Source: Chloroflexota bacterium
GTDB taxonomy: Bacteria > Chloroflexota > Anaerolineae > Anaerolineales > Villigracilaceae
Direction: 5' to 3'
Assembly: GCA_029782225.1 (NCBI GenBank)
Contig: JAKOVF010000086.1
Coordinates: 1 to 35,623, forward strand
Length of the DNA: 35,623 nucleotides
This document shows positions 1 to 8,320 of this stretch, one piece after another (position 1 is the first letter of the stretch; every line of letters starts with the position of its first letter). The position numbers were made by a program, and so were the translations under genes. Below the pieces are notes generated by a model. That model ran no database searches. It had not been told where the DNA came from and saw only the letters and a program-made list of their open reading frames with translations.

Positions 1-491
1 TCCAAGCTGCCGCCGGCTCCAGTGCCTCAAAAACCCAAAGTCGCAGAACTGGACGAGTTGTACACCTTTTTGAAGCGGAAAAAAACAAAATCTACGTCTT
101 GACCGTGGTCGATCGAGCTACACATTGCCTTCTCAGCTGGGATGCGGTCCACGAAAGGAGTACAGCCAATCTGCAAACCTGTCTCGAACGTGCACCCCAA
201 GCCCGCCAATACTACAGTGATGCCTTTCCAGGCTACGACAGTTTGTACTATGGCGCACCCTATGAAATGCGTTCTGACAAAAAGGAAACCTATTCGGTGG
301 AAGCTGTCAATGCGGACTTGCGGCATTATTTGAAACGACTGGCACGCAAGTCGCGTTGTTTCTCTCGTTGTCTGGATGCCTTGCTCAAGAACCTGCGGCT
401 CTTCGCTCATTGCTACAACCAGCGTCAGTTGATGAAACAGAAATACCCTCAATACAAGCTGCCCCTGATAGACTTCCTTTCTCCTCTATGA
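1..491 (+). mobile_element. IS1-family insertion sequence, right part only
   Basis: The window opens inside an IS1-type element: only the C-terminal part of the transposase is present and the element's left end lies outside. I could not identify a terminal inverted repeat or a target-site duplication downstream of the stop. The right boundary is therefore uncertain, and a palindromic repeat begins about 20 bases after the stop codon. Confidence 0.7.
1..491 (+). pseudogene. IS1-family transposase, 5'-truncated, reading frame shifted
   Basis: The gene encodes the DDE catalytic part of an IS1-type transposase. Frame 1 gives the first-Asp motif ELDELYTF and stops at 100-102. The rest (from about IYVLTVVDR) is in frame 3, with the second Asp in YYSDAFPGYD, a likely Glu in TYSVEA, and the typical C-terminal RLARKSRCFSR. 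The two frames meet at a run of seven A (79-85), so a one-base change or a -1 slip is needed. IS1 elements are known for -1 frameshifting at A-runs, but usually upstream of the DDE domain. A disabling indel or a sequencing error is at least as likely. The protein ends at the TGA at 489-491. Confidence 0.7.
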
Positions 492-510
492 TGGACACTC
501 CCCAGGCGGG

Positions 511-557
511 GCGAAGCAATCCCCCATCAACTCAGGGATTACTTCGTCGCAATGAGG
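511..557. repeat. Palindromic GAAGCAATC/GATTRCTTC repeat, degenerate copy
   Basis: The arms GAAGCAATCCC and GGGATTACTTC are followed by GTCGCAATGA, matching the inner and outer parts of the repeat copies at 4297, 5651 and 12876. The repeat supplies the last codons and stop of the dienelactone-hydrolase-like gene on the minus strand. Confidence 0.65.
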
Positions 558-1218
558 TGTTTAAAAACTCAAATGTCCGATCCCATGCCAGTTGCGCTGA
601 TGCGGGGTCATATTCGGGGCGGTCAGACTCAACGAACCAGTGAGCGACCTTCGGGTAGAAATGAAGCGTGGCACCGACATTGGCAGCCCGCATGTACTTC
701 TCCATTTCGCGCACGCCCTCGATCGGCTCCCATTCATCCACCTCGCAGAAATGGCCAAGTATCTTCGATTTAACCTTGCTGAAGTCCATGTCGGGATAAG
801 CCCCATAGAACAGCACAGTTGCAGCAATTTTCTCCGGATCATGTGCAGCTGCCACCAGGGCCCACGCCGCGCCGAATGAAAAGCCCAGCACACCGATCTT
901 ATTTTTCGTAAGACTGAGCAAATAATCTTTTGATGCCATCACGGTATCGCCCAAATTCTGACTGTCACTCTCACTGCGTTGTGCCAGTTCTTTCGCATCA
1001 TCAATGGTCTTCGCCACTCTTCCATTGAACAGGTCGGGTGCAAGAGCAACATATCCCTGCTCGGCGAGACGGTCACAAACCTCCTTGAAGAAGGGCTTAA
1101 GACCCCACCAGGCATGCAACAACAAAATGCCTGATCCGGCGTCTTCCGGCGAGGCAAGATAAGCGTTGACCTTCCGACCATTTACATCCAGTTGAATTTC
1201 AGATTTTTTAATTGACAT
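532..1218 (-). CDS. Dienelactone hydrolase family protein
   Basis: This is a 228-residue cytoplasmic alpha/beta hydrolase of the dienelactone hydrolase (DLH) family. The nucleophile elbow is GFSFG with Ser114, where classical DLH enzymes use Cys; Asp161 (CEVDE) and His193 (VAHWF) complete the likely triad. LLLHAWWG (33-39) would form the oxyanion region. Length fits the family. A clear AAGGAGAG ribosome site lies just upstream of the ATG at 1218. The last residues (SLRRSNP) are encoded by a palindromic repeat, so the C terminus was probably altered by repeat insertion. The substrate cannot be read from the sequence; Ser in place of Cys argues for a general esterase/hydrolase rather than a true dienelactone hydrolase. 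Confidence 0.85.
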   Translation of the reverse strand: MSIKKSEIQLDVNGRKVNAYLASPEDAGSGILLLHAWWGLKPFFKEVCDRLAEQGYVALAPDLFNGRVAKTIDDAKELAQRSESDSQNLGDTVMASKDYLLSLTKNKIGVLGFSFGAAWALVAAAHDPEKIAATVLFYGAYPDMDFSKVKSKILGHFCEVDEWEPIEGVREMEKYMRAANVGATLHFYPKVAHWFVESDRPEYDPASAQLAWDRTFEFLNTSLRRSNP

Positions 1219-1380
1219 GGCTCTCTCCTTGATTTGATTGTAAGCACAGATGTTCTATTTTACAACAAATAAAAAGGAGACTCTTCATCGTTGTTAGGCT
1301 CCAGGCTGACTGCCCCACGCGGAACCATAGGCTGCCAGCTCATCTGTGATTGATGGTCCAGTGTGTCCGTGTTATCCGAA

Positions 1381-1396
1381 TGCTATAATAAAATCA
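1381..1396 (+). promoter_or_regulatory. Extended -10 promoter, predicted leaderless
   Basis: TGCTATAAT (1381-1389) is a perfect extended -10 element. It ends 6 bases before the ATG at 1396, which places the transcription start on or next to the start codon. I see no good -35 box and no ribosome site. Confidence 0.6.
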
Positions 1397-3147
1397 TGTC
1401 GCGGAGATCAATCCTAACAATCATTGTTTGGGTTTTTGGATTGCTTCTCCTCTTCATAGCATTTTTTGCGAGTGCGCTGGGGCTGGACCGTGACACAGGT
1501 TGGGGACGGGTGCGCGTCGCTGCCCTGGTCGTTGGTTTGGTGATCACCTTTGGTGCAATTTATTCTTACCTCTTTGCGGATCGGTTGGCGTCGCTGTTGC
1601 AGGCGCCAGGGACTTTTCTCCAACACATCCCTGCTGTCACAAGGACACTCAGAGGTCGTGGCTTCAATAAAGCGTCCAGGTTATGGCACGCCTACAGATT
1701 TACCCTTCCCCTTCTGGTCGTCGTGATTGTCTTGTACGTCTGGTTTGTAAGCGCCGGCACCTGGACGACATGGATCTCGCCAACTCGCTATTATGCTGAT
1801 TTGGCAAGAGGATTCGAGCGCGGTCATCTCTACCTACCAACCAAGGTTGATCCGCATCTACTTGCGCTGTCCGATCCATATGATCCGGCGAACCGGGGAA
1901 ATGTCGAAGCGCCGCTTGATATAACATTCTATAAAGGAAAGTATTATTTGTATTGGGGGCCAGTTCCAGCCTTAGTTCTTGCCGTAGTTCAATTCATCCT
2001 CCCGGGCAGGGTGGGAGATCTTTTTCTTGTATTTAGTTTTGTGTGCGGAATATTCTTATCACAGTGCTTTTTGCTTATAGTGGCCTGGGATCGTTTCTTT
2101 TCCACTTCGCCAAAGTGGCTTCTTGCTGTATCCATTCTTTTGGCAGGCCTGGCCGGCCCCACCACGTTTATGTTGGACCATGTCAATAGCGCCAGGATCT
2201 ATGAGGCAGCCATCACAGGGGGCCAATTCTTTTTGATAGCCGGCCTGGTGGTTCTCCTCTCCGCCCCAAATGGATTTTTTTCGGGCTGGTGGCTGGCGCT
2301 AACAGGGCTTCTGTGGGCGTTGGCGATCGGAACACGGCTCACACTGATAGCCCCTATTGGAGTTATGGCCATCATCATCACATACCAAATACTCAGATCA
2401 AAGAACAGCTTATTTAGCAAGGTCGCAAGGTCAATCTCGCTTGGTCTGTCGCTCGCTCTAGGTCTCGCATGTTTGGGCTGGTACAACTGGGCGCGTTTTG
2501 GTTCTGTGACTGAGACCGGCTACTATTACCAATTGGCCGGGCCCTATCTTCAGAAATATTACAGCATACTATTTCACCCTGTATATTTCCTGCAAAATCT
2601 GTACAATTACCTTCTCCACCCATTTCAGGTTAATTCCCAGTTTCCATTTATTCACCCCACTTACGGGAGGGTAGATGCCCTTTTTCCAACCTATTCCCTG
2701 CCAGGCATATACAGCGCTCAGGTAATCACCGGCATCCTTTTCACGGCTCCCTTTGCAGTTTTTGCTTTCATTCCACTGGCATTGACTGTCCATGACCATT
2801 TCCAAAGACGGAGGCTACCGGAACCAATTGTGGAAGAGAGGGCAGATGAGCTTAGCACTACGACACTCCTTCTGGGTACAGCTGTCCTTTTCGCCTTTTT
2901 AATGCTGCTCTTTTTCTTTTGGGCAGGGATGCGCTACTCGGAAGATTTCATGCCGGCGCTCATGATTCTCAGCGCAATCAGTTTTTGGCAGGGGTATCAA
3001 GTTCTCGCACAGCACGTCAACTGGATCCGGCTATACACGATTGCCGGGGTTGTGCTGGCAAGCATGTCCATCTTGATCAGCATGTTGACGGCGCTCTCGG
3101 TCAACAATGCACGGTTTGTGTTGACCCGTGTCTTTGGATTTCCGTAA
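1396..3147 (+). CDS. Polytopic membrane protein, possibly GT-C glycosyltransferase-like
   Basis: A 583-residue integral membrane protein with about 11-13 hydrophobic segments. A soluble loop follows the third segment (RYYADLARGFERGHLYL, then DPYDPANRG). An N-terminal acidic/aromatic loop after an early membrane helix, followed by many helices, recalls GT-C (PMT/ArnT-like) lipid-linked sugar transferases, but I cannot point to a diagnostic catalytic motif, so the function is open. An in-frame GTG start exists at 1363. I prefer the ATG at 1396 because an extended -10 box sits directly before it. It is a single gene, converging with the methyltransferase at 3156. Confidence 0.7.
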   Translation: MSRRSILTIIVWVFGLLLLFIAFFASALGLDRDTGWGRVRVAALVVGLVITFGAIYSYLFADRLASLLQAPGTFLQHIPAVTRTLRGRGFNKASRLWHAYRFTLPLLVVVIVLYVWFVSAGTWTTWISPTRYYADLARGFERGHLYLPTKVDPHLLALSDPYDPANRGNVEAPLDITFYKGKYYLYWGPVPALVLAVVQFILPGRVGDLFLVFSFVCGIFLSQCFLLIVAWDRFFSTSPKWLLAVSILLAGLAGPTTFMLDHVNSARIYEAAITGGQFFLIAGLVVLLSAPNGFFSGWWLALTGLLWALAIGTRLTLIAPIGVMAIIITYQILRSKNSLFSKVARSISLGLSLALGLACLGWYNWARFGSVTETGYYYQLAGPYLQKYYSILFHPVYFLQNLYNYLLHPFQVNSQFPFIHPTYGRVDALFPTYSLPGIYSAQVITGILFTAPFAVFAFIPLALTVHDHFQRRRLPEPIVEERADELSTTTLLLGTAVLFAFLMLLFFFWAGMRYSEDFMPALMILSAISFWQGYQVLAQHVNWIRLYTIAGVVLASMSILISMLTALSVNNARFVLTRVFGFP

Positions 3148-3155
3148 GTTCAAAA

Positions 3156-3659
3156 TTAAATCCACCGCCTCACGCGGGACCTGTAACCTACATATTGATC
3201 TCCGAATCTTCTCTCCAGATAGGCCTCTTCCCGCTCAATGACGAGCCGATTCATGGTCGCGATATAAAAAGGAGCAATGACGATGCCCCAAAGAATTCCC
3301 AAATTTAGTGGCAGGCCCATCACCAACAGCAGGAAACCCAGATAGATCGGATTGCGCGTGAGCCGATAAATCCCTGATGTGACCAGTTGTTTAACCGAAC
3401 CATGCGGGTCCACTGTGGTATGGGCCTTACGGAACTCGATGAACGCACCCATGCCAAGCAAGAATCCAATGAACGTCATGGCCAAGCCTATGTTTCGTAT
3501 GAGAGCCGGAACCGCCAAAGGAATACGGATCGACCAGCCCAGTAAGTAGGCAATTGAGATGCACAGAAAAGCGAGAACCGGCGGATGGATATTTTTATTG
3601 ATGTCCGGATGATCGGGCTGTTGGAGTGGTTTATTATTCATTCTTAAAGCCTGTTTCAT
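3156..3659 (-). CDS. Isoprenylcysteine/phospholipid methyltransferase-like membrane protein
   Basis: A 167-residue protein with about four membrane segments and the C-terminal signature of the ICMT/PEMT family: SGIYRLTRNPIYLGF (about 98-112), then the charged REEAYLERRFG...Y...RVRRW tail that forms the SAM and substrate site in this family. Such proteins methylate lipids or prenylated cysteines; the bacterial substrate is unknown. Its ATG (3657-3659) lies one base after the TGA of the upstream SAM methyltransferase, so the two are co-transcribed and probably translationally coupled. A second ATG at 3641 is possible. Both genes trail the E1-E2 dehydrogenase operon. Confidence 0.75.
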   Translation of the reverse strand: MKQALRMNNKPLQQPDHPDINKNIHPPVLAFLCISIAYLLGWSIRIPLAVPALIRNIGLAMTFIGFLLGMGAFIEFRKAHTTVDPHGSVKQLVTSGIYRLTRNPIYLGFLLLVMGLPLNLGILWGIVIAPFYIATMNRLVIEREEAYLERRFGDQYVGYRSRVRRWI

Positions 3660-3660
3660 C

Positions 3661-4284
3661 TCAACCTGGTATCTTCCGTGCAGACATCAAAAAGACAGGG
3701 AATACCTTTTCTCTGTCATCAATCATTTTCTTGATTTCATATGCCGGAGAAAAAGTGACATTTCCAAACCCCGCGGCCTCCACCCATTTCTGTAGCTCAA
3801 CGCGCTCAAAGCCTTTGTGGACATCAGTGGTCCCATCGGTATGGAAAGTGCCATCTTCCTTATCGAGGTCGGCTACCAGCAAATATCCATTCGGTTCAAG
3901 CAAAGCATGGAATTTGTAGATCATTTCTCTGGGATCATGAATGTGATGCAGCGTCATTAAAGAGTATGTCAATTGATAGCGCTCGGCAGGCAGCGGATCT
4001 GTGGCAAGGTCAAGTTTTATTGGGTGCATGTTTTGCACTCCCGCTGTATGGATTTTCTCTGCCAGCACATCCAACATGCCCTGTGATGTATCTGCCAGCG
4101 TGATCTGTCCCAAATCGGTTTGGAGCGCGAAGCTCAGCAGGCCGGTACCGCAGCCGTATTCGAGAGCGTTCATGCTGGTTGACAGTGGCACCGCCTTGCG
4201 GATCGCGTCCGCCACGTCACGCGCCCGTTCCACCTTTAGAGGATCAGAATCCCAATCCCTTGCACGTTCATCGAAGTTTGTCAT
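3661..4284 (-). CDS. Class I SAM-dependent methyltransferase
   Basis: A 207-residue Rossmann-fold methyltransferase with motif I LEYGCGTG (41-48), an acidic residue after strand 2 (TLADTSQGM) and post-motif TYSLMTLHHI, typical of the UbiE/Methyltransf_11/25 group. The open frame extends to 4374, but the extra 30 residues are translated from the palindromic repeat at 4297. The ATG at 4284, giving MTNFDERARDWD, is the natural start and matches related methyltransferases that begin this way. The ribosome site is weak. It is followed directly by the ICMT-like gene. The substrate is unknown. Confidence 0.85.
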   Translation of the reverse strand: MTNFDERARDWDSDPLKVERARDVADAIRKAVPLSTSMNALEYGCGTGLLSFALQTDLGQITLADTSQGMLDVLAEKIHTAGVQNMHPIKLDLATDPLPAERYQLTYSLMTLHHIHDPREMIYKFHALLEPNGYLLVADLDKEDGTFHTDGTTDVHKGFERVELQKWVEAAGFGNVTFSPAYEIKKMIDDREKVFPVFLMSARKIPG

Positions 4285-4296
4285 AAATAATTCTCT

Positions 4297-4413
4297 GTCA
4301 TTGCGAGGAGCGTTCTTTGCGACGAAGCAATCTCCGATCAAAAAAGTGAAGGTTTGTTGAAAGGCTTGTCCCATTTATCGGGAGATTGCTTCGGACTATG
4401 CCCTCGCAATGAC
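4297..4413. repeat. Palindromic GTCATTGCGAGG...GCAATGAC repeat
   Basis: GTCATTGCGAGG at 4297 pairs with CCCTCGCAATGAC at 4401-4413. Inside, GACGAAGCAATCTCC pairs with GGAGATTGCTTCG (4381-4393). It is one of several copies in the window (5651, 12876, and degenerate copies at 511 and 15541), always outside genes, and looks like a MITE/REP-type element. Confidence 0.85.
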
Positions 4414-4418
4414 ATTCA

Positions 4419-5630
4419 TCAGCTCCAATTCTCCAAAGTCTCCTTCACCTTCATCAAGAACCAATCCGCCGATGCACCATCGAGAATCCGGTGATCGAAC
4501 ACAAATGACAGATACACCATCGGACGGATCGCAATCGCATCATCAATGACAACCACGCGCTTCTGCATCGCACCGACGCCAAGTATTCCACATTGGGGCT
4601 GGTTAATGACAGGAAAGGCGAAGAGTGAACCGCTGATTCCATGATTGGTCAGCGTGAACGTCCCACCTTTGACATCATCCGGCTGAAGCTTCTTCGAGCG
4701 GGCACGGTTCGCCAGGTCATTGACCATGCGCGCCATGGCCAACAGGGACAGATTATCCGCGCCTTTGATCACGGGCACAATCAATCCTTCCTCGCCAAGT
4801 GAGGTTGCCATGCCGAGATTGATCGCCTTGTGAATCAAAAGACCTTCATCTGTCCACGAAGAATTGACGTTGGGATAGGCCTTCAACCCTGCCACGATTG
4901 CCATCATGAAATAAGCCGTGAAGGTGAGATTGACCCCATCTCTCTCGAAAGCAGCCTTGTTCGCGGCGCGGTGTTTGGCCACGCGTGACATATCTGCTTC
5001 CATCACGGTGAGCACATGCGGCGACGTGTGCCTGGACATAACCATATGCTCGGCAATTTGCTTGCGGATGACAGTATGCTTAATTAATTGATCGCCTTGG
5101 ATGGGTGCGACAACAGACGACGGACGACCGACTACTACTTCGGGTGCGGAAGATGTTCCACTTTCTATGAAGTTTAAGATATCGTTTTTGGTGATACGTC
5201 CATTCAGTCCCGTTCCTTGAACTTGTGCCAGATTCACGCCACGTTCCGCCGCGATCTTGGCAACCACAGGGGAAATAAAGCCCAGGGCGGGTGAAGGGTG
5301 AGTGTTCAGGGTCGCAGGTACTTTCTCTGACCTTTGACTTTCGACCTTTGACTCCACCTTCGCCGGCGCAGATGACACATCGACACTCTCTCCTGGTTTG
5401 CCGATGATCGCGAGCAGCTCCCCCACTTTCGCAGGCTGTCCCTCCTGCGCAACGATTTTCAAAACTGTGCCCGAAGCTGGAGCAGGGATCTCAGTGTCTA
5501 CCTTGTCAGTATTGACTTCGAGCAACGGCTCCAATTCCTTGATGGAGTCACCTTCCTGTTTCAGCCATTTTGTCACCGTGACTTCGTCAACACCCTCACC
5601 CAACCGCGGAACTAGAACTTTCGTTGCCAT
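4419..5630 (-). CDS. 2-oxo acid dehydrogenase dihydrolipoamide acyltransferase (E2)
   Basis: The 403-residue E2 core of a 2-oxo acid dehydrogenase complex, transferring the acyl group from E1 to CoA through lipoyl-lysine. Domains in order: lipoyl domain (about 1-77, lipoyl Lys43 in NTDKVDTE), Pro/Ala-rich linker, peripheral subunit-binding domain (about 115-155, ISPVVAKIAAERGV...GRITKNDI), and catalytic acyltransferase domain ending in DHRILDG (His380, Asp384). Only one lipoyl domain is present. It lies downstream of the fused E1 and is separated from it by a palindromic repeat. No E3 (lipoamide dehydrogenase) gene is in the window. Whether the substrate is pyruvate or a branched-chain keto acid cannot be decided; the E1 type makes branched-chain acids plausible. 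Confidence 0.93.
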   Translation of the reverse strand: MATKVLVPRLGEGVDEVTVTKWLKQEGDSIKELEPLLEVNTDKVDTEIPAPASGTVLKIVAQEGQPAKVGELLAIIGKPGESVDVSSAPAKVESKVESQRSEKVPATLNTHPSPALGFISPVVAKIAAERGVNLAQVQGTGLNGRITKNDILNFIESGTSSAPEVVVGRPSSVVAPIQGDQLIKHTVIRKQIAEHMVMSRHTSPHVLTVMEADMSRVAKHRAANKAAFERDGVNLTFTAYFMMAIVAGLKAYPNVNSSWTDEGLLIHKAINLGMATSLGEEGLIVPVIKGADNLSLLAMARMVNDLANRARSKKLQPDDVKGGTFTLTNHGISGSLFAFPVINQPQCGILGVGAMQKRVVVIDDAIAIRPMVYLSFVFDHRILDGASADWFLMKVKETLENWS

Positions 5631-5650
5631 AAATGCTCCTGTTGCCTCCT

Positions 5651-5791
5651 GTCATTGCGAGGAAGGCGCTAGCCTGACGAAGCAATCTCAAATTTGGTGG
5701 TGACCTGAGATTGCTTCGGGCGGCGCTTCGACTACGGGCCTCTACTTGCATTCGACCCTCCGCTCAGCGCGAAGACCACCCTCGCAATGAC
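5651..5791. repeat. Palindromic GTCATTGCGAGG...CTCGCAATGAC repeat, long copy
   Basis: A 141-base copy of the same family, with outer arms GTCATTGCGAGG / CCTCGCAATGAC and inner arms GAAGCAATCTC / GAGATTGCTTCG. It lies between the E1 and E2 genes. It could form a large hairpin in the mRNA and influence E1:E2 stoichiometry. Confidence 0.85.
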
Positions 5792-5798
5792 GGAAAGA

Positions 5799-8210
5799 TT
5801 AATAAATCTCTGGATACTGATCAGGGTCAACCTCATTCATTATTTCATAGACCGCATCAAAAATCGTCTCCACATTCGGTTTACTCCAATAATCGCCATC
5901 AGAACCGTATGCAGGACGATGAGCTTTGCCGGGTAACGTCCGTGCAGGTGAATCAAGGTAGAAGTAGCCGCCTTGTTTCTCGATGACTTCCTGCATCATG
6001 TAGGCAGTCGTTCCACCGGGAACATCCTCATCTACGAACAAAATTCGTGAAGTCTTCTTTAGCGACTCTACGATCTTCCCATGCACATCGAACGGCATCA
6101 GCGACTGCACGTCAATGACTTCGGCTTCAATCCCGGCCTTGCTCAATTTTTGCGCGGCATCCAAAGCGATACGACAGCACGCGCCATACGTGACGAGCGT
6201 TACATCTTTTCCCTCGCGAATCACCTCAGGCACGCCGAGGGGCACAGTCATTTCGCCAATATTTTCTGGCAATCGCTCTTTCACGCGATAACCATTCAAT
6301 ACTTCCACTACCAGCGCGGGTTCGTCGGATTTCAGCAGCGTGTTGTAGAAGCCCGCCGCACGCGTCATATCGCGAGGAACCAGCACGTACATGCCGCGCA
6401 CCAGGTTCATGATGCCAGACATCAACGAACCGGAATGCCAGATACCTTCCAGTCTGTGTCCGCGTGTGCGGACGATCACAGGCGCTTTTTGTCCGCCCAC
6501 CGTACGCCAGTTCAACGTCGCCAGATCATCGGACATGATTTGCAGCGCATACAGCATGTAATCAAGATATTGTATTTCACAGATCGGTCTCAGTCCGCGC
6601 ATTGCCATGCCAATCGCCTGCCCCAAAATCGTGGCCTCACGAATGCCTGTGTCTGTCACACGCATTGCGCCATACTTTTCCTGCATGCCTTTGAAGCCCT
6701 GGTTCACATCTCCCAGCAATCCGACATCCTCACCGAAGGCAATGAGTCGCGGCTCACGCGCCAGAGCGGCGTCGAACGCGGCATTAATGACCTCGAAGCC
6801 AAACATGGTCGGCGAGTTATCCGAATAAACAGGCTTCACCTCTTTTACCTTCATCGCCGTGCCCGAATACAATTGTGAACCGTAGCGCTCAATATTGAGC
6901 TTGTCTTGCTCCTGCTTCCATTGAATGAGGACTCCCTTGGAGGGATTCTCTTCGTCGCGCAGGATTCGCAGCGCTTCATGCGCGGCGCTATGAATATCCC
7001 GCCTCGTTGTTGACGGGAGGTTGGCCAGACGTTCTTTGACATCCTGCAACTCTGACGCGTGAGCCGAGCTTCCCGCGATCTCCTCGATCATGTCCATGAC
7101 CTGATCCCGCTCACCTAAAATCGGATTCAGATACGCGTTCCACGCGGCTTTACGGAGTCCCTCCACGGCTTCGTAGTCCGCGTTTTCAACGGCGGCCAGC
7201 TCGGGTTCCGATGTGATGCGCTGATCGATCATCCACGAGCGCATCTGGCGGATGCAGTCAAACTCTTCCTCCCACTTGAGTCGCTCGGGAGATTTGTATC
7301 GTTCATGGGAGCCGCTGGTGCTGTGACCCTGCGGCTGAGTCAAATCTGTCACATGGACAATCGCAGGGATGTGATATTCGCGCGCGGTCTCTGCCGCAGC
7401 CGCGTACGTGTCGAGCAGTGCAGGGTAATCCCAGCCACGGACCTGATACAAATCAAAGCCGCGTTCGCACTCAGGCTCAGGGCACGGATCACGCTGGAAG
7501 CCCTGCAAAATGCTGTAGATATTTTCCTTGACCATCTGGAACTGATTGGGCACGGAGATGCCGTAGCCATCATCGTAGACCGTAATGACCGCGGGCGCCT
7601 GCAAAACCCCAATCGCATTGACCGATTCCCAAAACATTCCCTCGGCAGTCGAGGCGTTGCCAATAGTGGCCCAGGCAATTTCGTCGCCGTTGTGTGAGTA
7701 GTGATTGAACTCCTTCAATTCGTTGAGTTCACGATAAACCACGGACGCGTAGGCCAACCCAACCGTGCGCGGCATTTGCGTGCCTGTCGGCGAGACATCT
7801 GCCGCGACGTTGTACATTTCGGTTTGCGCGCGCCACGAGCCATCGGGGTTGACATTGCGTGAAGCAAAATGCGCGTTCATCGCGCGCCCGCCTGTGTTGG
7901 GTTCAGCGTTCAGATCGGCGTGGGCATAGAGTTCTGCAAAAAAAGCCTGGATATCCATGACATCGAGCATGAACATCCAGGTCTGATCACGATAGTAACC
8001 GGAGCGCCAGTCCCCTTTGCGGAAGGAACGTGCAATGGCAAGGTTGGCAAGTTCCTTGCCGTCGCCAAAAATACCGAATTTTGCCTTGCCGCTGAGGACT
8101 TCACGGCGTCCGATCAACGATGCCTGGCGTGATTTATAGGCCAGAAGATAGTCATTCAGAATTTCTTCTTTTTCGAGGGGAAGCACAATAGAGCCCTTCG
8201 TTCTGGGCAT
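5799..8210 (-). CDS. Fused 2-oxo acid dehydrogenase E1 alpha-beta (thiamine-diphosphate enzyme)
   Basis: An 803-residue fusion of E1 alpha and beta, which decarboxylates a 2-oxo acid and passes the acyl group to the E2 lipoyl arm. The alpha half (about 1-440) carries the ThDP/Mg motif in the form IGNASTAEG...DDGYGIS, with GN where the textbook motif has GDG. The beta half (about 455-803) starts at GFEVINAAFDAALAREP and includes AFGEDVG and FVDEDVPGG. ORFs of this fused kind are common in Bacteroidota and Chloroflexota. A good AGGAGAG ribosome site precedes the ATG at 8210, and a TATAAT box lies on the minus strand at 8245-8250. Branched-chain 2-oxo acid or pyruvate are the likely substrates. 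Confidence 0.9.
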   Translation of the reverse strand: MPRTKGSIVLPLEKEEILNDYLLAYKSRQASLIGRREVLSGKAKFGIFGDGKELANLAIARSFRKGDWRSGYYRDQTWMFMLDVMDIQAFFAELYAHADLNAEPNTGGRAMNAHFASRNVNPDGSWRAQTEMYNVAADVSPTGTQMPRTVGLAYASVVYRELNELKEFNHYSHNGDEIAWATIGNASTAEGMFWESVNAIGVLQAPAVITVYDDGYGISVPNQFQMVKENIYSILQGFQRDPCPEPECERGFDLYQVRGWDYPALLDTYAAAAETAREYHIPAIVHVTDLTQPQGHSTSGSHERYKSPERLKWEEEFDCIRQMRSWMIDQRITSEPELAAVENADYEAVEGLRKAAWNAYLNPILGERDQVMDMIEEIAGSSAHASELQDVKERLANLPSTTRRDIHSAAHEALRILRDEENPSKGVLIQWKQEQDKLNIERYGSQLYSGTAMKVKEVKPVYSDNSPTMFGFEVINAAFDAALAREPRLIAFGEDVGLLGDVNQGFKGMQEKYGAMRVTDTGIREATILGQAIGMAMRGLRPICEIQYLDYMLYALQIMSDDLATLNWRTVGGQKAPVIVRTRGHRLEGIWHSGSLMSGIMNLVRGMYVLVPRDMTRAAGFYNTLLKSDEPALVVEVLNGYRVKERLPENIGEMTVPLGVPEVIREGKDVTLVTYGACCRIALDAAQKLSKAGIEAEVIDVQSLMPFDVHGKIVESLKKTSRILFVDEDVPGGTTAYMMQEVIEKQGGYFYLDSPARTLPGKAHRPAYGSDGDYWSKPNVETIFDAVYEIMNEVDPDQYPEIY

Positions 8211-8284
8211 AAGTCTCTCTCCTGAATTGGATGTGGTTAGGGGGATTATAACGGAAAAGGATGAAGCATGAATTAAGCACGCGG

Positions 8285-8320
8285 TTGAATTTCCTCCTCA
8301 CATCGGTTATAACCCCCTCA
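8285..8320 (+). promoter_or_regulatory. Sigma70-type promoter, predicted leaderless transcript
   Basis: TTGAAT (8285-8290), 17 bases, TATAAC (8308-8313), then 6 bases to the ATG at 8320. The predicted start of transcription coincides with the start codon, and there is no ribosome site. Confidence 0.65.

Noticed and set aside
79..86. AAAAAAC as a programmed -1 slippery heptamer in the IS1 transposase
   Set aside because: In the incoming frame the codons are AAA AAA ACA, so the heptamer is out of phase with the canonical A-AAA-AAC arrangement.
4285..4374. N-terminal extension of the SAM methyltransferase to 4374
   Set aside because: The extra residues are translated from the palindromic repeat; the ATG at 4284 gives the normal family start.
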